6,551 nt of DNA from an uncultured Lachnospiraceae bacterium (lineage in GTDB: Bacteria > Bacillota > Clostridia > Lachnospirales > Lachnospiraceae): positions 1 to 6,551 of the forward strand of contig OMSM01000240.1 of NCBI GenBank assembly GCA_900313745.1, read 5' to 3'. Of the stretch, positions 1-4,950 are shown piece after piece. The notes beneath the pieces were generated by a model. It was not told the origin of the DNA, did no database searches, and worked only from the letters and a program-made list of their open reading frames with translations. Each line of letters begins with the position of its first letter. Within the stretch, counting starts at the first letter, position 1. A program made the position numbers and the translations under genes.

Positions 1-569
1 ACGATGGCGGTGCGGTCGATATTGCGGAAGCTGTTGTTCTCGACGAGGACATCGTCGTACTTTGTCGGGATATGGCTGCCCGAGGCGATCACCATGATTC
101 CGTCGCCGCGGAAGCGGGGCATGAGGCAGCCGCGGATGTCGTGGATGCAGCAGTTCCGGATATATACATGCCGGCCCTCGCCGTAATCGTGCCAGCGCAC
201 CATGATTCCCCAGCGCTCGCCCTCCTCGTCGGCGTCGTTCGTGATATCGAGATTGTTGATTTCCCAGTAGTCCTGGTTGTAGAGGAGCACGGTCACGCCG
301 TTATGCGCCTCGAGGCCCTCGGCGCCCGCCCCGTTGATGATGGGTTTTGGCCCTTCCCCGTAGGAATCGACGATGATCGGAGCTTCTTTGGTGCCGCTTC
401 CTTTTAAGTGGAGGCGGCCGCACCACATGCCGCCGGCCTTGAACAGCAGCCGGTCGCCGGGCATGAAGGTATAGGAGCTTGCCTTCATAAGTGTGCGCCA
501 GGCTTTGTCGGGGGCATCGCCGTCGAAGTTGTCGTTTCCGGTGAACGGATCCATATAGAAGTCTGCCAT
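1..569 (-). CDS. Right-handed parallel beta-helix (pectate-lyase-like) protein, N-terminal part, runs off the left edge
   Basis: This gene reads leftward and stays open to the window edge, giving 189 codons plus two bases with no stop, so the C-terminus is missing. The start (MADFYMDPFTGNDNFDGD) sits 5 nt after a perfect AAGGAGG (rc of 575-581), which fixes it. Residues 4-60 have the layout common at the N-terminus of beta-helix polysaccharide-active proteins: a DPxxGND opening, AWRTLMKAS, then FMPGDRLLFKAG and GSGTKEAPI. From about residue 64 short beta-strand turns rich in N, D and I follow (IIVDSYG, WEINNLDITND, VYIRNCCIHDI, VLVENNSF), as expected of helix coils. No signal peptide is present, so the product is probably cytoplasmic or exported by an unknown route. 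The family includes pectate lyases, other polysaccharide lyases or hydrolases and non-enzymatic proteins. The catalytic region is outside the window, so substrate and activity are unknown. It is transcribed divergently from fucO. Confidence 0.8.
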   Translation of the reverse strand, partial: MADFYMDPFTGNDNFDGDAPDKAWRTLMKASSYTFMPGDRLLFKAGGMWCGRLHLKGSGTKEAPIIVDSYGEGPKPIINGAGAEGLEAHNGVTVLLYNQDYWEINNLDITNDADEEGERWGIMVRWHDYGEGRHVYIRNCCIHDIRGCLMPRFRGDGIMVIASGSHIPTKYDDVLVENNSFRNIDRTAI

Positions 570-616
570 GGGTACCTCCTTCTTGTTTTTTTGTTTTGCT
601 GGCTTCAGCGGTCTGG

Positions 617-642
617 TGCAGGCAGGGGGAAGGCTGCCTGCA
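617..642. promoter_or_regulatory. Perfect 9-bp inverted repeat in the divergent intergenic region
   Basis: TGCAGGCAG (617-625) and CTGCCTGCA (634-642) are exact reverse complements separated by 8 nt (GGGGAAGG). The element lies 48-73 nt upstream of the beta-helix start, so it would fall within that gene's 5' leader or form an operator near its promoter. There is no U-tract on the minus strand, so it does not look like a terminator for that transcript. The plus-strand sequence after it is T-rich but not a clean U-run, and no plus-strand gene ends before it. A regulator-binding site or mRNA leader hairpin is the best guess. The regulator is unknown. Confidence 0.45.
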
Positions 643-670
643 TGTATGTGTTAATTTGCTTTGTGTTCTT

Positions 671-700
671 ATTATCGTACAGCAGTCCCGGGGGATGCAA
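671..700 (-). promoter_or_regulatory. Candidate promoter for the beta-helix gene
   Basis: On the minus strand GATAAT (rc of 671-676) matches the -10 consensus at 5 of 6 positions. TTGCAT (rc of 695-700) lies 18 nt upstream as a weak -35 that matches mainly at TTG. It would give a leader of roughly 95 nt containing the 617-642 hairpin. The -10 is good and the -35 poor, so this is tentative. Confidence 0.35.
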
Positions 701-725
701 TCGGGGCCGGGGCGGATCAGTTTTG

Positions 726-739
726 CCTGCCCTGGCAGG
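726..739. promoter_or_regulatory. Dyad CCTGCC-CT-GGCAGG upstream of the fucO promoter
   Basis: CCTGCC (726-731) and GGCAGG (734-739) form a compact 14-bp dyad ending 11 nt before the proposed fucO -35. The short spacing suits a dimeric DNA-binding protein better than an RNA hairpin. Its half-site resembles the CTGCCTGC arm of the inverted repeat at 617-642, so one regulator might bind both sites across the divergent region. No known operator consensus is recognised. Confidence 0.3.
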
Positions 740-750
740 GACTTCCCGGT

Positions 751-780
751 TTGCCCTTCGACATGCGGACATGGTAAAAT
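751..780 (+). promoter_or_regulatory. Extended -10 promoter of fucO
   Basis: TTGCCC (751-756) is a 4/6 match to the sigma-A -35. TAAAAT (775-780) is a 5/6 -10, with an 18-nt spacer and the extended -10 dinucleotide TG at 772-773. Transcription would start near 787 and leave a leader of about 45 nt ending in AAAGAGG (817-823), 9 nt before the fucO ATG. Confidence 0.6.
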
Positions 781-798
781 GGTTACACACTGTTAACC
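781..798. promoter_or_regulatory. Dyad GGTTA-N8-TAACC over the predicted fucO transcription start
   Basis: GGTTA (781-785) and TAACC (794-798) are inverted with an 8-nt spacer and lie immediately downstream of the -10, across the expected start of transcription. A protein bound here would block fucO expression, so it is a plausible repressor site. The halves are short and could arise by chance. The spacing does not fit the redox repressor Rex. Confidence 0.25.
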
Positions 799-832
799 TG
801 TCGCCAGGACAGAAAGAAAGAGGTAAAGAACT

Positions 833-1978
833 ATGGCTGTAAATCGTTTCGTATTAAACGGCGTCTCCTACCACGGGCACGGCGCGATCAACGAGATCCC
901 CGGGATCGTCAAATCCAAGGGCTTCACGAAGGCTTTTGTCGCTTCCGACCCTGATCTGGTGAAGTTCGGCGTCACCGCGAAGGTCACGGATCTCCTGGAG
1001 CAGAACGGCATCGCCTATGAGGTGTATTCCAATATCAAGCCGAATCCGACCATCCAGAACGTGCAGGAAGGCGTCGACGCGTTCAAGGCCTCCGGCGCGG
1101 ACTTCATGATCACCATCGGCGGCGGCTCCTCCATGGATACCGGAAAGGGAATCGGAATCATCGTCAACAATCCCGAGTACTATGACGTCCGCTCGCTTGA
1201 GGGCGTCGCTCCCACAAAGAAGCGCACCGTCTTCACGATCGCTGTTCCCACGACCGGCGGCACCGGCGCGGAGTCCACGATCAACTACGTCATCACCGAC
1301 GTCGAGAAGAAGCGCAAGTTCGTCTGTGTGGACCCTAACGACATCCCGGACGTCGCGGTCGTCGACCCCGACATGATGTCCTCGATGCCGAGAGGCCTCA
1401 CCGCTTCCACCGGAATGGATGCCCTGACCCACGCGATCGAGGGCTACACCACGAAGGCAGCGTGGACGCTGGCCGACTGCCTGAATCTGGAGTCCATCAA
1501 GCTGATCGCGAAGAACCTCCGCAAGGCGGTGGAAAACGATCCCGACGGCCGTGAGGGAATGGCGCTCGCGCAGTATGTTACCGCGATGGCATACTCCAAC
1601 GTCGGCCTGGGTATCGCCCACTCCATGGCTCACACTCTCGGCGCGGTCTATGACACGCCTCACGGCGTCGCCTGCGCGATGATGCTTCCCATCGTCATGG
1701 AGTTCAACAAGGAGTACACCGGCGAGAAGTACAAGGCAATCGCCGAGGCCTTCGGAGTGGATACCGAGGGAATGGATCAGGAGACCTACCGCAGGGCGGC
1801 GATCGACGCTGTTCAGCAGCTCTCCGTCGACGTAGGAATCCCGACCAAGCTGGAGAAGCTGAAGGAAGAGGATCTTCCGTTCCTCTGCGAGTCCGCCGCG
1901 GCCGACGCCTGCGCGCCCGGCAACCCGAGAGAAGCGACGCTTGCTGATTTTGAGGAGATGTTCCGCAAGCTGATGTAA
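833..1978 (+). CDS. fucO: Lactaldehyde reductase / 1,2-propanediol oxidoreductase, iron-containing (group III) alcohol dehydrogenase
   Basis: The 381-residue product is nearly the same length as E. coli FucO (about 382) and resembles it throughout, including PNPTI at 71-74, NNPEYYDVRSLEG at 112-124, INYVITDVEKKRKFVCVDPND at 150-170 and GNPREATL near the end. FucO interconverts lactaldehyde and 1,2-propanediol with NAD(H), disposing of the lactaldehyde formed from fucose or rhamnose. Visible functional residues are the nucleotide-binding GGGSS (96-100), PTTGGTGAE (139-147), Asp39 at the position that favours NAD over NADP, and the iron ligands Asp196, His200, His263 and His277, which align without gaps to those of E. 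coli FucO. It is cytoplasmic. The start has AAAGAGG 9 nt upstream. Of its 11 Arg codons, 8 are CGC/CGT and none is CGG, unlike the downstream glycosidase, which suggests strong expression. No other fucose or rhamnose gene is in the window, so a broader alcohol dehydrogenase role is possible. Confidence 0.9.
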   Translation: MAVNRFVLNGVSYHGHGAINEIPGIVKSKGFTKAFVASDPDLVKFGVTAKVTDLLEQNGIAYEVYSNIKPNPTIQNVQEGVDAFKASGADFMITIGGGSSMDTGKGIGIIVNNPEYYDVRSLEGVAPTKKRTVFTIAVPTTGGTGAESTINYVITDVEKKRKFVCVDPNDIPDVAVVDPDMMSSMPRGLTASTGMDALTHAIEGYTTKAAWTLADCLNLESIKLIAKNLRKAVENDPDGREGMALAQYVTAMAYSNVGLGIAHSMAHTLGAVYDTPHGVACAMMLPIVMEFNKEYTGEKYKAIAEAFGVDTEGMDQETYRRAAIDAVQQLSVDVGIPTKLEKLKEEDLPFLCESAAADACAPGNPREATLADFEEMFRKLM

Positions 1979-2005
1979 GTGAACGGATCAGGGTAAAGCC
2001 AGTGA

Positions 2006-2064
2006 GCCAGGGGACGGTTCTGTGGTTAGTTTTCAGAAAACTCTCCACAGAACCGTCCCCTGGC
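2006..2064. repeat. Palindromic repeat, copy A (59-nt hairpin between fucO and the glycosidase)
   Basis: The arms GCCAGGGGACGGTTCTGTGG (2006-2025) and its exact reverse complement (2045-2064) pair over 20 bp. Inside the loop AGTTTT (2028-2033) and AAAACT (2037-2042) form a second stem, separated from the outer one by mismatches. It begins 27 nt after the fucO stop. The right arm is followed by ACCTTTTCG, so in the plus direction the hairpin may also act as a weak terminator or mRNA 3' end stabiliser for fucO. The arm sequence recurs at 3147-3170 and 4817-4887, which marks it as a repeat family and not a one-off terminator. The intergenic stretch 1979-2094 shows no coding potential and no clear second promoter. 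Confidence 0.85.
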
Positions 2065-2094
2065 ACCTTTTCGAAATGTACGGAGGTGTGACAG

Positions 2095-3066
2095 ATGTTC
2101 CTGGAGAATAATCCTTATCAGGATATCCGGGGGTTTAACTACTGGCCGTCGTACGCGATGGTGCTGGATGACGTTATGGACAGGTTCTGTCCGGAGACCG
2201 TGGAGAGGGAGCTGGAAGGCGCCCGGAGGCTCGGAGCGAACTGCGTACGCGTCTGGGTGAGCAATGTGAGCTGGCAGCGGGATGCGGACCGGTTTCTGAA
2301 GGACTTTGCCGCGCTCCTCAGGATCGCGGACGGGAAGGGCATCTCGGTGATGCCGGCGCTGTTCAACCGCTGGGTGGATACAGATTATCCCGTGGGGGTG
2401 ACGGACCTTACAACCGTGCTTTGTCCGCTGTCCGGGGCCAACAGGGATTACCTCCGTTCCTTTGTCGGAGCGTTCCGGGATGATCCGCGGATCCTTATGT
2501 GGGATATCTGCAATGAGCCGTTTTTCTATTTTCCTCTGCAGCTCGGGGAAGATGCGTTAAGGGAGATGAAAAGGGCGGAAATTTCCTACTGGCTGGAATG
2601 TATTGAGGCGATAAGGGAGCTAAAACCTGTCCGGCCTCTGACCATCGGATTCGCCGGGGCGGCGGACAGGGAGCTGCTTCCCCTGTACCGGGCGCTGGAT
2701 GTCATTTCCTTCCACCCCTATTCCTCCTACTGGGATGACGGGTTCGCGAAGCTCACCGACGAGTTCATTGCGCTCGCCAATGAGTGCGGGAAGCCTCTCC
2801 TCTGCTCGGAGACATGCCAGGGGAGCCTTGACGACGGGACGCGGGCGGAAATCATCCGGCTGACGCTGGATCCTCTGACGGAGAGGAAGATCGGCTGGAT
2901 TGCATGGCATCTCTGCGAGGGGAAGATCGTCACCGGGAACAGGGAGCGGACGGACGGCAACTGCAGGCCGGGGGAGAGAGGGTACATGCCGTTCCTCGCC
3001 GCGGACGGCTCGATCCGCCCGCATCATGAGATTGTGCTGAAGTATACCGGCGGAGCAGGGAACTGA
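2095..3066 (+). CDS. GH5-like (clan GH-A, cellulase/mannanase superfamily) glycoside hydrolase, cytoplasmic
   Basis: The 323-residue protein is a single (beta/alpha)8-barrel glycosidase of about the usual catalytic-domain length. RGFNYWPSY (12-20) is the first strand, and RLGANCVRVWVS (45-56) the conserved strand-2 region. MWDICNEPFF (135-144) supplies the NEP motif with acid/base Glu141. SFHPYS (205-210) carries the conserved His207. LLCSET (235-240) contains the probable nucleophile Glu239, and IAWHLCEG (269-276) the substrate-stacking Trp271. The two glutamates at the ends of strands 4 and 7 define a retaining clan GH-A enzyme. No signal peptide, carbohydrate-binding module or dockerin is present, so it should act inside the cell on imported beta-linked oligosaccharides. 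Substrate (beta-mannoside, beta-glucoside or other) cannot be read from the motifs. The start is supported by GGAGGTG (2082-2088), 6 nt upstream. Arg codons are mostly CGG/AGG, in contrast to fucO. It may be read from the fucO promoter if copy A does not stop transcription. Confidence 0.8.
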   Translation: MFLENNPYQDIRGFNYWPSYAMVLDDVMDRFCPETVERELEGARRLGANCVRVWVSNVSWQRDADRFLKDFAALLRIADGKGISVMPALFNRWVDTDYPVGVTDLTTVLCPLSGANRDYLRSFVGAFRDDPRILMWDICNEPFFYFPLQLGEDALREMKRAEISYWLECIEAIRELKPVRPLTIGFAGAADRELLPLYRALDVISFHPYSSYWDDGFAKLTDEFIALANECGKPLLCSETCQGSLDDGTRAEIIRLTLDPLTERKIGWIAWHLCEGKIVTGNRERTDGNCRPGERGYMPFLAADGSIRPHHEIVLKYTGGAGN

Positions 3067-3101
3067 CAGGAGGGCGCCGCCAAACGAACGCTGCGAAAAG
3101 G

Positions 3102-3135
3102 AGAGCCGGGGAGATGCCCCCGGCTCTTATTATTT
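3102..3135. terminator. Rho-independent terminator between the convergent glycosidase and esterase genes
   Basis: A 10-bp perfect stem, AGAGCCGGGG (3102-3111) with CCCCGGCTCT (3118-3127), encloses the 6-nt loop AGATGC. In the plus direction the second arm runs straight into TTATTATTT, a good U-tract, 35 nt after the glycosidase stop. In the minus direction the stem is followed by CCTTTTCG, so it can also serve the esterase, whose TAATAA double stop overlaps its edge. It is probably bidirectional. Confidence 0.8.
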
Positions 3136-4701
3136 CATCGGATCCGCAGAACCGTCCCCTGGCACCTTTTTGAGGATGGAGGAGGCGGCGAACTTAAGAA
3201 GCGGCGTCTCGTAGTCCCTGTATGCCCCGGTGTACTCCTCATTGAGGTAGTGGATGTAGTGGTCTTCCGGGGAGGCGGATTTCCACTCCGGCATTGGACT
3301 GCCGTCGTGGTCTGTCCCGTTCGGGTTTCCCGTCTTCGCGAAGTTGGTCCAGTAATTGCAGATGATCCTCGCGAGGTCGTAGTGCTTTCCGGTAAACGGC
3401 CTCCAGCATTTGGCGAGAGTCTCGAAGACAAACCACAACTCGGAGGAGTGGAACGCGCCGGGATTGTCCCAGCCCGGCATGGAGGCGTTGAAGCAGTACA
3501 TGTAGTTGTCCGCGTGGCCGTGGGCGATCCGGCTTAAGAGGAAGAGATAGTTGTTCATGAAGCGGCCCCGGAAGGTGTCGTCGTGAAGAGAGAGCTCCTT
3601 TACCTGTTCGTCTGCGGACACCCCGCAGAGCTTTAAGAACTCCTCCGATTCTTCGCCGAGCTTCATCGCCGCGAAGGTCTTCAGCTCCTCCAGGGTGGAG
3701 GGGGTTCCGGGAACCCTTCCGAACTCGTATTCTCCCCCGGTACAGCCGAACATCAGGGGGATGTCCGGGTAATCGTCCTTCGCGAGGGTGTCCGAGGGAT
3801 CCTCCGTGAGGAAGCGTCCGTCGACGCAGGGAGACCACTTGTTCATCCCGCCGTAGGCCTTCCCCATGAGGAACATCTCCTCCGCGGGGACATTCCTCGC
3901 CTCCGAAAGACTGGCAAGGCCGTTTCTCTCAAAAAACTCCGACCCGTTTGCGAGGGCGGTTTCAAGCGGAATCATCGCGCCGCCCTGGCCGTATTTCCTT
4001 AGTCCTCCTCCGCTCTGGAAGATGGCCTTGTGGAAGAGCTTCTTCCCGCGGACAGCCGGGGAGGAGATAAGGGAGATGACGCTTCCGCCGCCGGCGGACT
4101 GGCCGAAGATCGTCACATTGTCCGGATCTCCGCCGAAGGCCGCAATATTGTTCTTCACCCATTCCAGGCCGAAGGCCTGATCCAGCAGCCCGTAATTCCC
4201 GTAACAGCCCTCCGGGTCCTCTGCCGCGAGTTCGGGATGGGCGAGAAAGCCGAACACGCCGACGCGGTAATTGACGGAGACTAGAACGACTCCTCTTCTT
4301 GCGATGCGCTCGCCGTCAAACTCCATCTCCGCGGTATAGCCGCAGTTGAAGGCACCGCCGAAGATCCAGTACATCACGGGAAGCTTCTCATCGCCGGTAT
4401 TCGCCGGAGTCCAGACATTCAGATACAGGCAGTCCTCGCTCATGGGAATCTCCGGGTCTACGTGCCACTCGCGGTCGTAGAGCTGCTTCGGGTTGTTCCC
4501 CGGCCTGTCCTGCATCGAGATCGGGCCGAACCTCGCACAGTCCCGGACGCCTTCCCAGGGCTCCGGAGGTTCGGGGGCCCTCCAGCGCAGATCTCCCACC
4601 GGGGGCTTTGCGAACGGAATGCCCTTAAATGCCGTAATCCTGGGATCCGCTGCGGGAATCCCTTCGACATAACCATATTCTGTTTTTACTGTTCTCAGCA
4701 T
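3130..4701 (-). CDS. Type-B carboxylesterase (alpha/beta-hydrolase, CE10/PnbA-like)
   Basis: The 523-residue product has the standard length and motifs of bacterial type-B carboxylesterases, which hydrolyse carboxylic esters with a serine triad. In order: AFKGIPFAKPPVGDLRW (24-40); SEDCLYLNVWTP (88-99), the family signature; oxyanion loop IFGGAF (113-118); nucleophile elbow FGQSAGG (199-205) with Ser202; the likely acid Glu324 in GCTGGEYEFG; and GAFHSSEL (415-422) with catalytic His418. No signal peptide is seen, so it is cytoplasmic. An in-frame ATG 36 nt further out (4737) lacks a ribosome binding site. The chosen start has AGGAGG 7 nt upstream (rc of 4709-4714). The fold ends near residue 508. 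The last residues, KKVPGDGSADPMK, are encoded by a fragment of the palindromic repeat and are probably an acquired tail. The natural substrate is unknown; with the neighbouring glycosidase, ester groups on glycan fragments or plant phenolics are plausible. Its promoter is not obvious. Confidence 0.88.
   Translation of the reverse strand: MLRTVKTEYGYVEGIPAADPRITAFKGIPFAKPPVGDLRWRAPEPPEPWEGVRDCARFGPISMQDRPGNNPKQLYDREWHVDPEIPMSEDCLYLNVWTPANTGDEKLPVMYWIFGGAFNCGYTAEMEFDGERIARRGVVLVSVNYRVGVFGFLAHPELAAEDPEGCYGNYGLLDQAFGLEWVKNNIAAFGGDPDNVTIFGQSAGGGSVISLISSPAVRGKKLFHKAIFQSGGGLRKYGQGGAMIPLETALANGSEFFERNGLASLSEARNVPAEEMFLMGKAYGGMNKWSPCVDGRFLTEDPSDTLAKDDYPDIPLMFGCTGGEYEFGRVPGTPSTLEELKTFAAMKLGEESEEFLKLCGVSADEQVKELSLHDDTFRGRFMNNYLFLLSRIAHGHADNYMYCFNASMPGWDNPGAFHSSELWFVFETLAKCWRPFTGKHYDLARIICNYWTNFAKTGNPNGTDHDGSPMPEWKSASPEDHYIHYLNEEYTGAYRDYETPLLKFAASSILKKVPGDGSADPMK
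3147..3170. repeat. Palindromic repeat, copy B (half-element inside the esterase 3' end)
   Basis: A 24-nt stretch beginning CAGAACCGTCCCCTGGCACC and ending TTTT is identical to positions 2048-2071 of copy A, including the flanking T-run. Only one arm is present. The loop and the second arm are replaced by unrelated sequence containing the esterase stop. It lies in the esterase frame and, read on the minus strand, encodes KVPGDGS. It is a truncated remnant, or one arm of an element that inserted at the gene's end and was then cut down. Confidence 0.8.
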
Positions 4702-4708
4702 GGTGTTC

Positions 4709-4716
4709 CCTCCTTT
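4709..4716 (-). promoter_or_regulatory. Ribosome binding site that sets the esterase start
   Basis: AAAGGAGG (rc of 4709-4716) is a near-complete anti-16S match 7 nt before the ATG at 4701. The longer in-frame start at 4737 would place this site inside the coding region and would add a basic N-terminus (MRLHLRWKGGNT) that looks like translated leader, so the shorter protein is preferred. Confidence 0.8.
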
Positions 4717-4739
4717 CCACCTTAAGTGTAACCGCAAAG

Positions 4740-4751
4740 CTCCGCGCGGAG
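4740..4751. promoter_or_regulatory. Perfect 12-bp palindrome CTCCGCGCGGAG upstream of the esterase
   Basis: CTCCGCGCGGAG is its own reverse complement and sits 39-50 nt upstream of the esterase start, in the position expected for an operator or promoter-proximal hairpin. A weak minus-strand -10 (TACACT, rc of 4728-4733) lies just downstream of it. In GC-rich DNA a palindrome of this composition may be fortuitous. Confidence 0.25.
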
Positions 4752-4795
4752 AATGGGAGATGGTGCGCAGTTAATGCAAAAATGCGGGAATCCGT

Positions 4796-4890
4796 GGAGG
4801 TGCAGGAGGTGCCAGGGGAGGTGCCAGGGGACGGTTCTGTGGTCAGTTTTCTGAAAACTGACCACAGAACCGTCCCCTGGCACCTCCTGC
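4796..4890. repeat. Palindromic repeat, copy C (71-nt perfect palindrome with tandem duplication in the left arm)
   Basis: Positions 4817-4851 and 4853-4887 are perfect 35-nt inverted arms around the single base T4852. Each arm contains the family core GCCAGGGGACGGTTCTGTGG, then TCAGTTTTC toward the centre. In the left arm GGAGGTGCCAGG occurs twice in tandem (4805-4816 and 4817-4828), and a further GGAGGTGC lies at 4796-4803. The right arm has a single matching CCTGGCACCTCC followed by TGC, which pairs with the GCA at 4802-4804. The simplest history is a longer palindrome (38-bp arms) that gained a 12-bp duplication on one side. It lies between the divergent esterase and LRR genes and has no U-tract on either side, so it is not a standard terminator. 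It ends 13 nt before the TAGAAT -10 of the LRR gene. Confidence 0.9.
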
Positions 4891-4899
4891 CGTGCATCG

Positions 4900-4908
4900 T
4901 GATAGAAT
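4900..4908 (+). promoter_or_regulatory. Extended -10 promoter of the LRR gene
   Basis: TGATAGAAT combines the extended -10 TG (4900-4901) with TAGAAT (4903-4908, 5/6). No proper -35 exists at 17 nt. The nearest partial match, CTGGCA (4877-4882), lies within the right arm of repeat copy C with a 20-nt spacer, so the promoter probably depends on the extended -10. Transcription would begin near 4915, too close to the ATG at 4921 for a leader but well placed for the start at 4951. Confidence 0.5.
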
Positions 4909-4938
4909 AGTTGTTGCATCATGAATGCGTACGGCAGC

Positions 4939-4948
4939 GGGGAGAGGG
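4939..4948 (+). promoter_or_regulatory. Ribosome binding site that sets the LRR protein start
   Basis: GGGGAG (4939-4944), continuing as AGGG, lies 6 nt before the ATG at 4951. The alternative in-frame ATG at 4921 has no purine-rich sequence upstream and falls almost at the predicted transcription start, so 4951 is preferred. Confidence 0.65.
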
Positions 4949-4950
4949 CA

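Noticed and set aside
781..804. A Rex (NADH-responsive) operator at the fucO promoter
   Set aside because: TGTTAA occurs as a half-site, but the partner half-site at the required spacing (TTGTTAA-N4-TTAACAA) is absent.
72..842. Two plus-strand open frames (72-407 and 408-842) to the left of fucO
   Set aside because: Up to 569 they are antisense to the beta-helix gene, which has a perfect ribosome binding site and a recognisable protein. The second also runs through the intergenic promoter region and into fucO. Their products are low-complexity and match no family.
854..1663. A 269-residue minus-strand open frame inside fucO
   Set aside because: It is a shadow produced by the strong third-position GC of fucO. 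Its composition is Arg/Asp/Val-rich, it has no ribosome binding site, and fucO is unambiguous.
2006..4890. CRISPR array
   Set aside because: The repeated units are inverted palindromes at irregular distances of more than 1 kb, with genes between them. There is no regular repeat-spacer pattern and no cas gene.
4921..4950. ATG at 4921 as start of the LRR protein
   Set aside because: It has no ribosome binding site and lies about 6 nt after the predicted transcription start. The ATG at 4951 has GGGGAG at good spacing.
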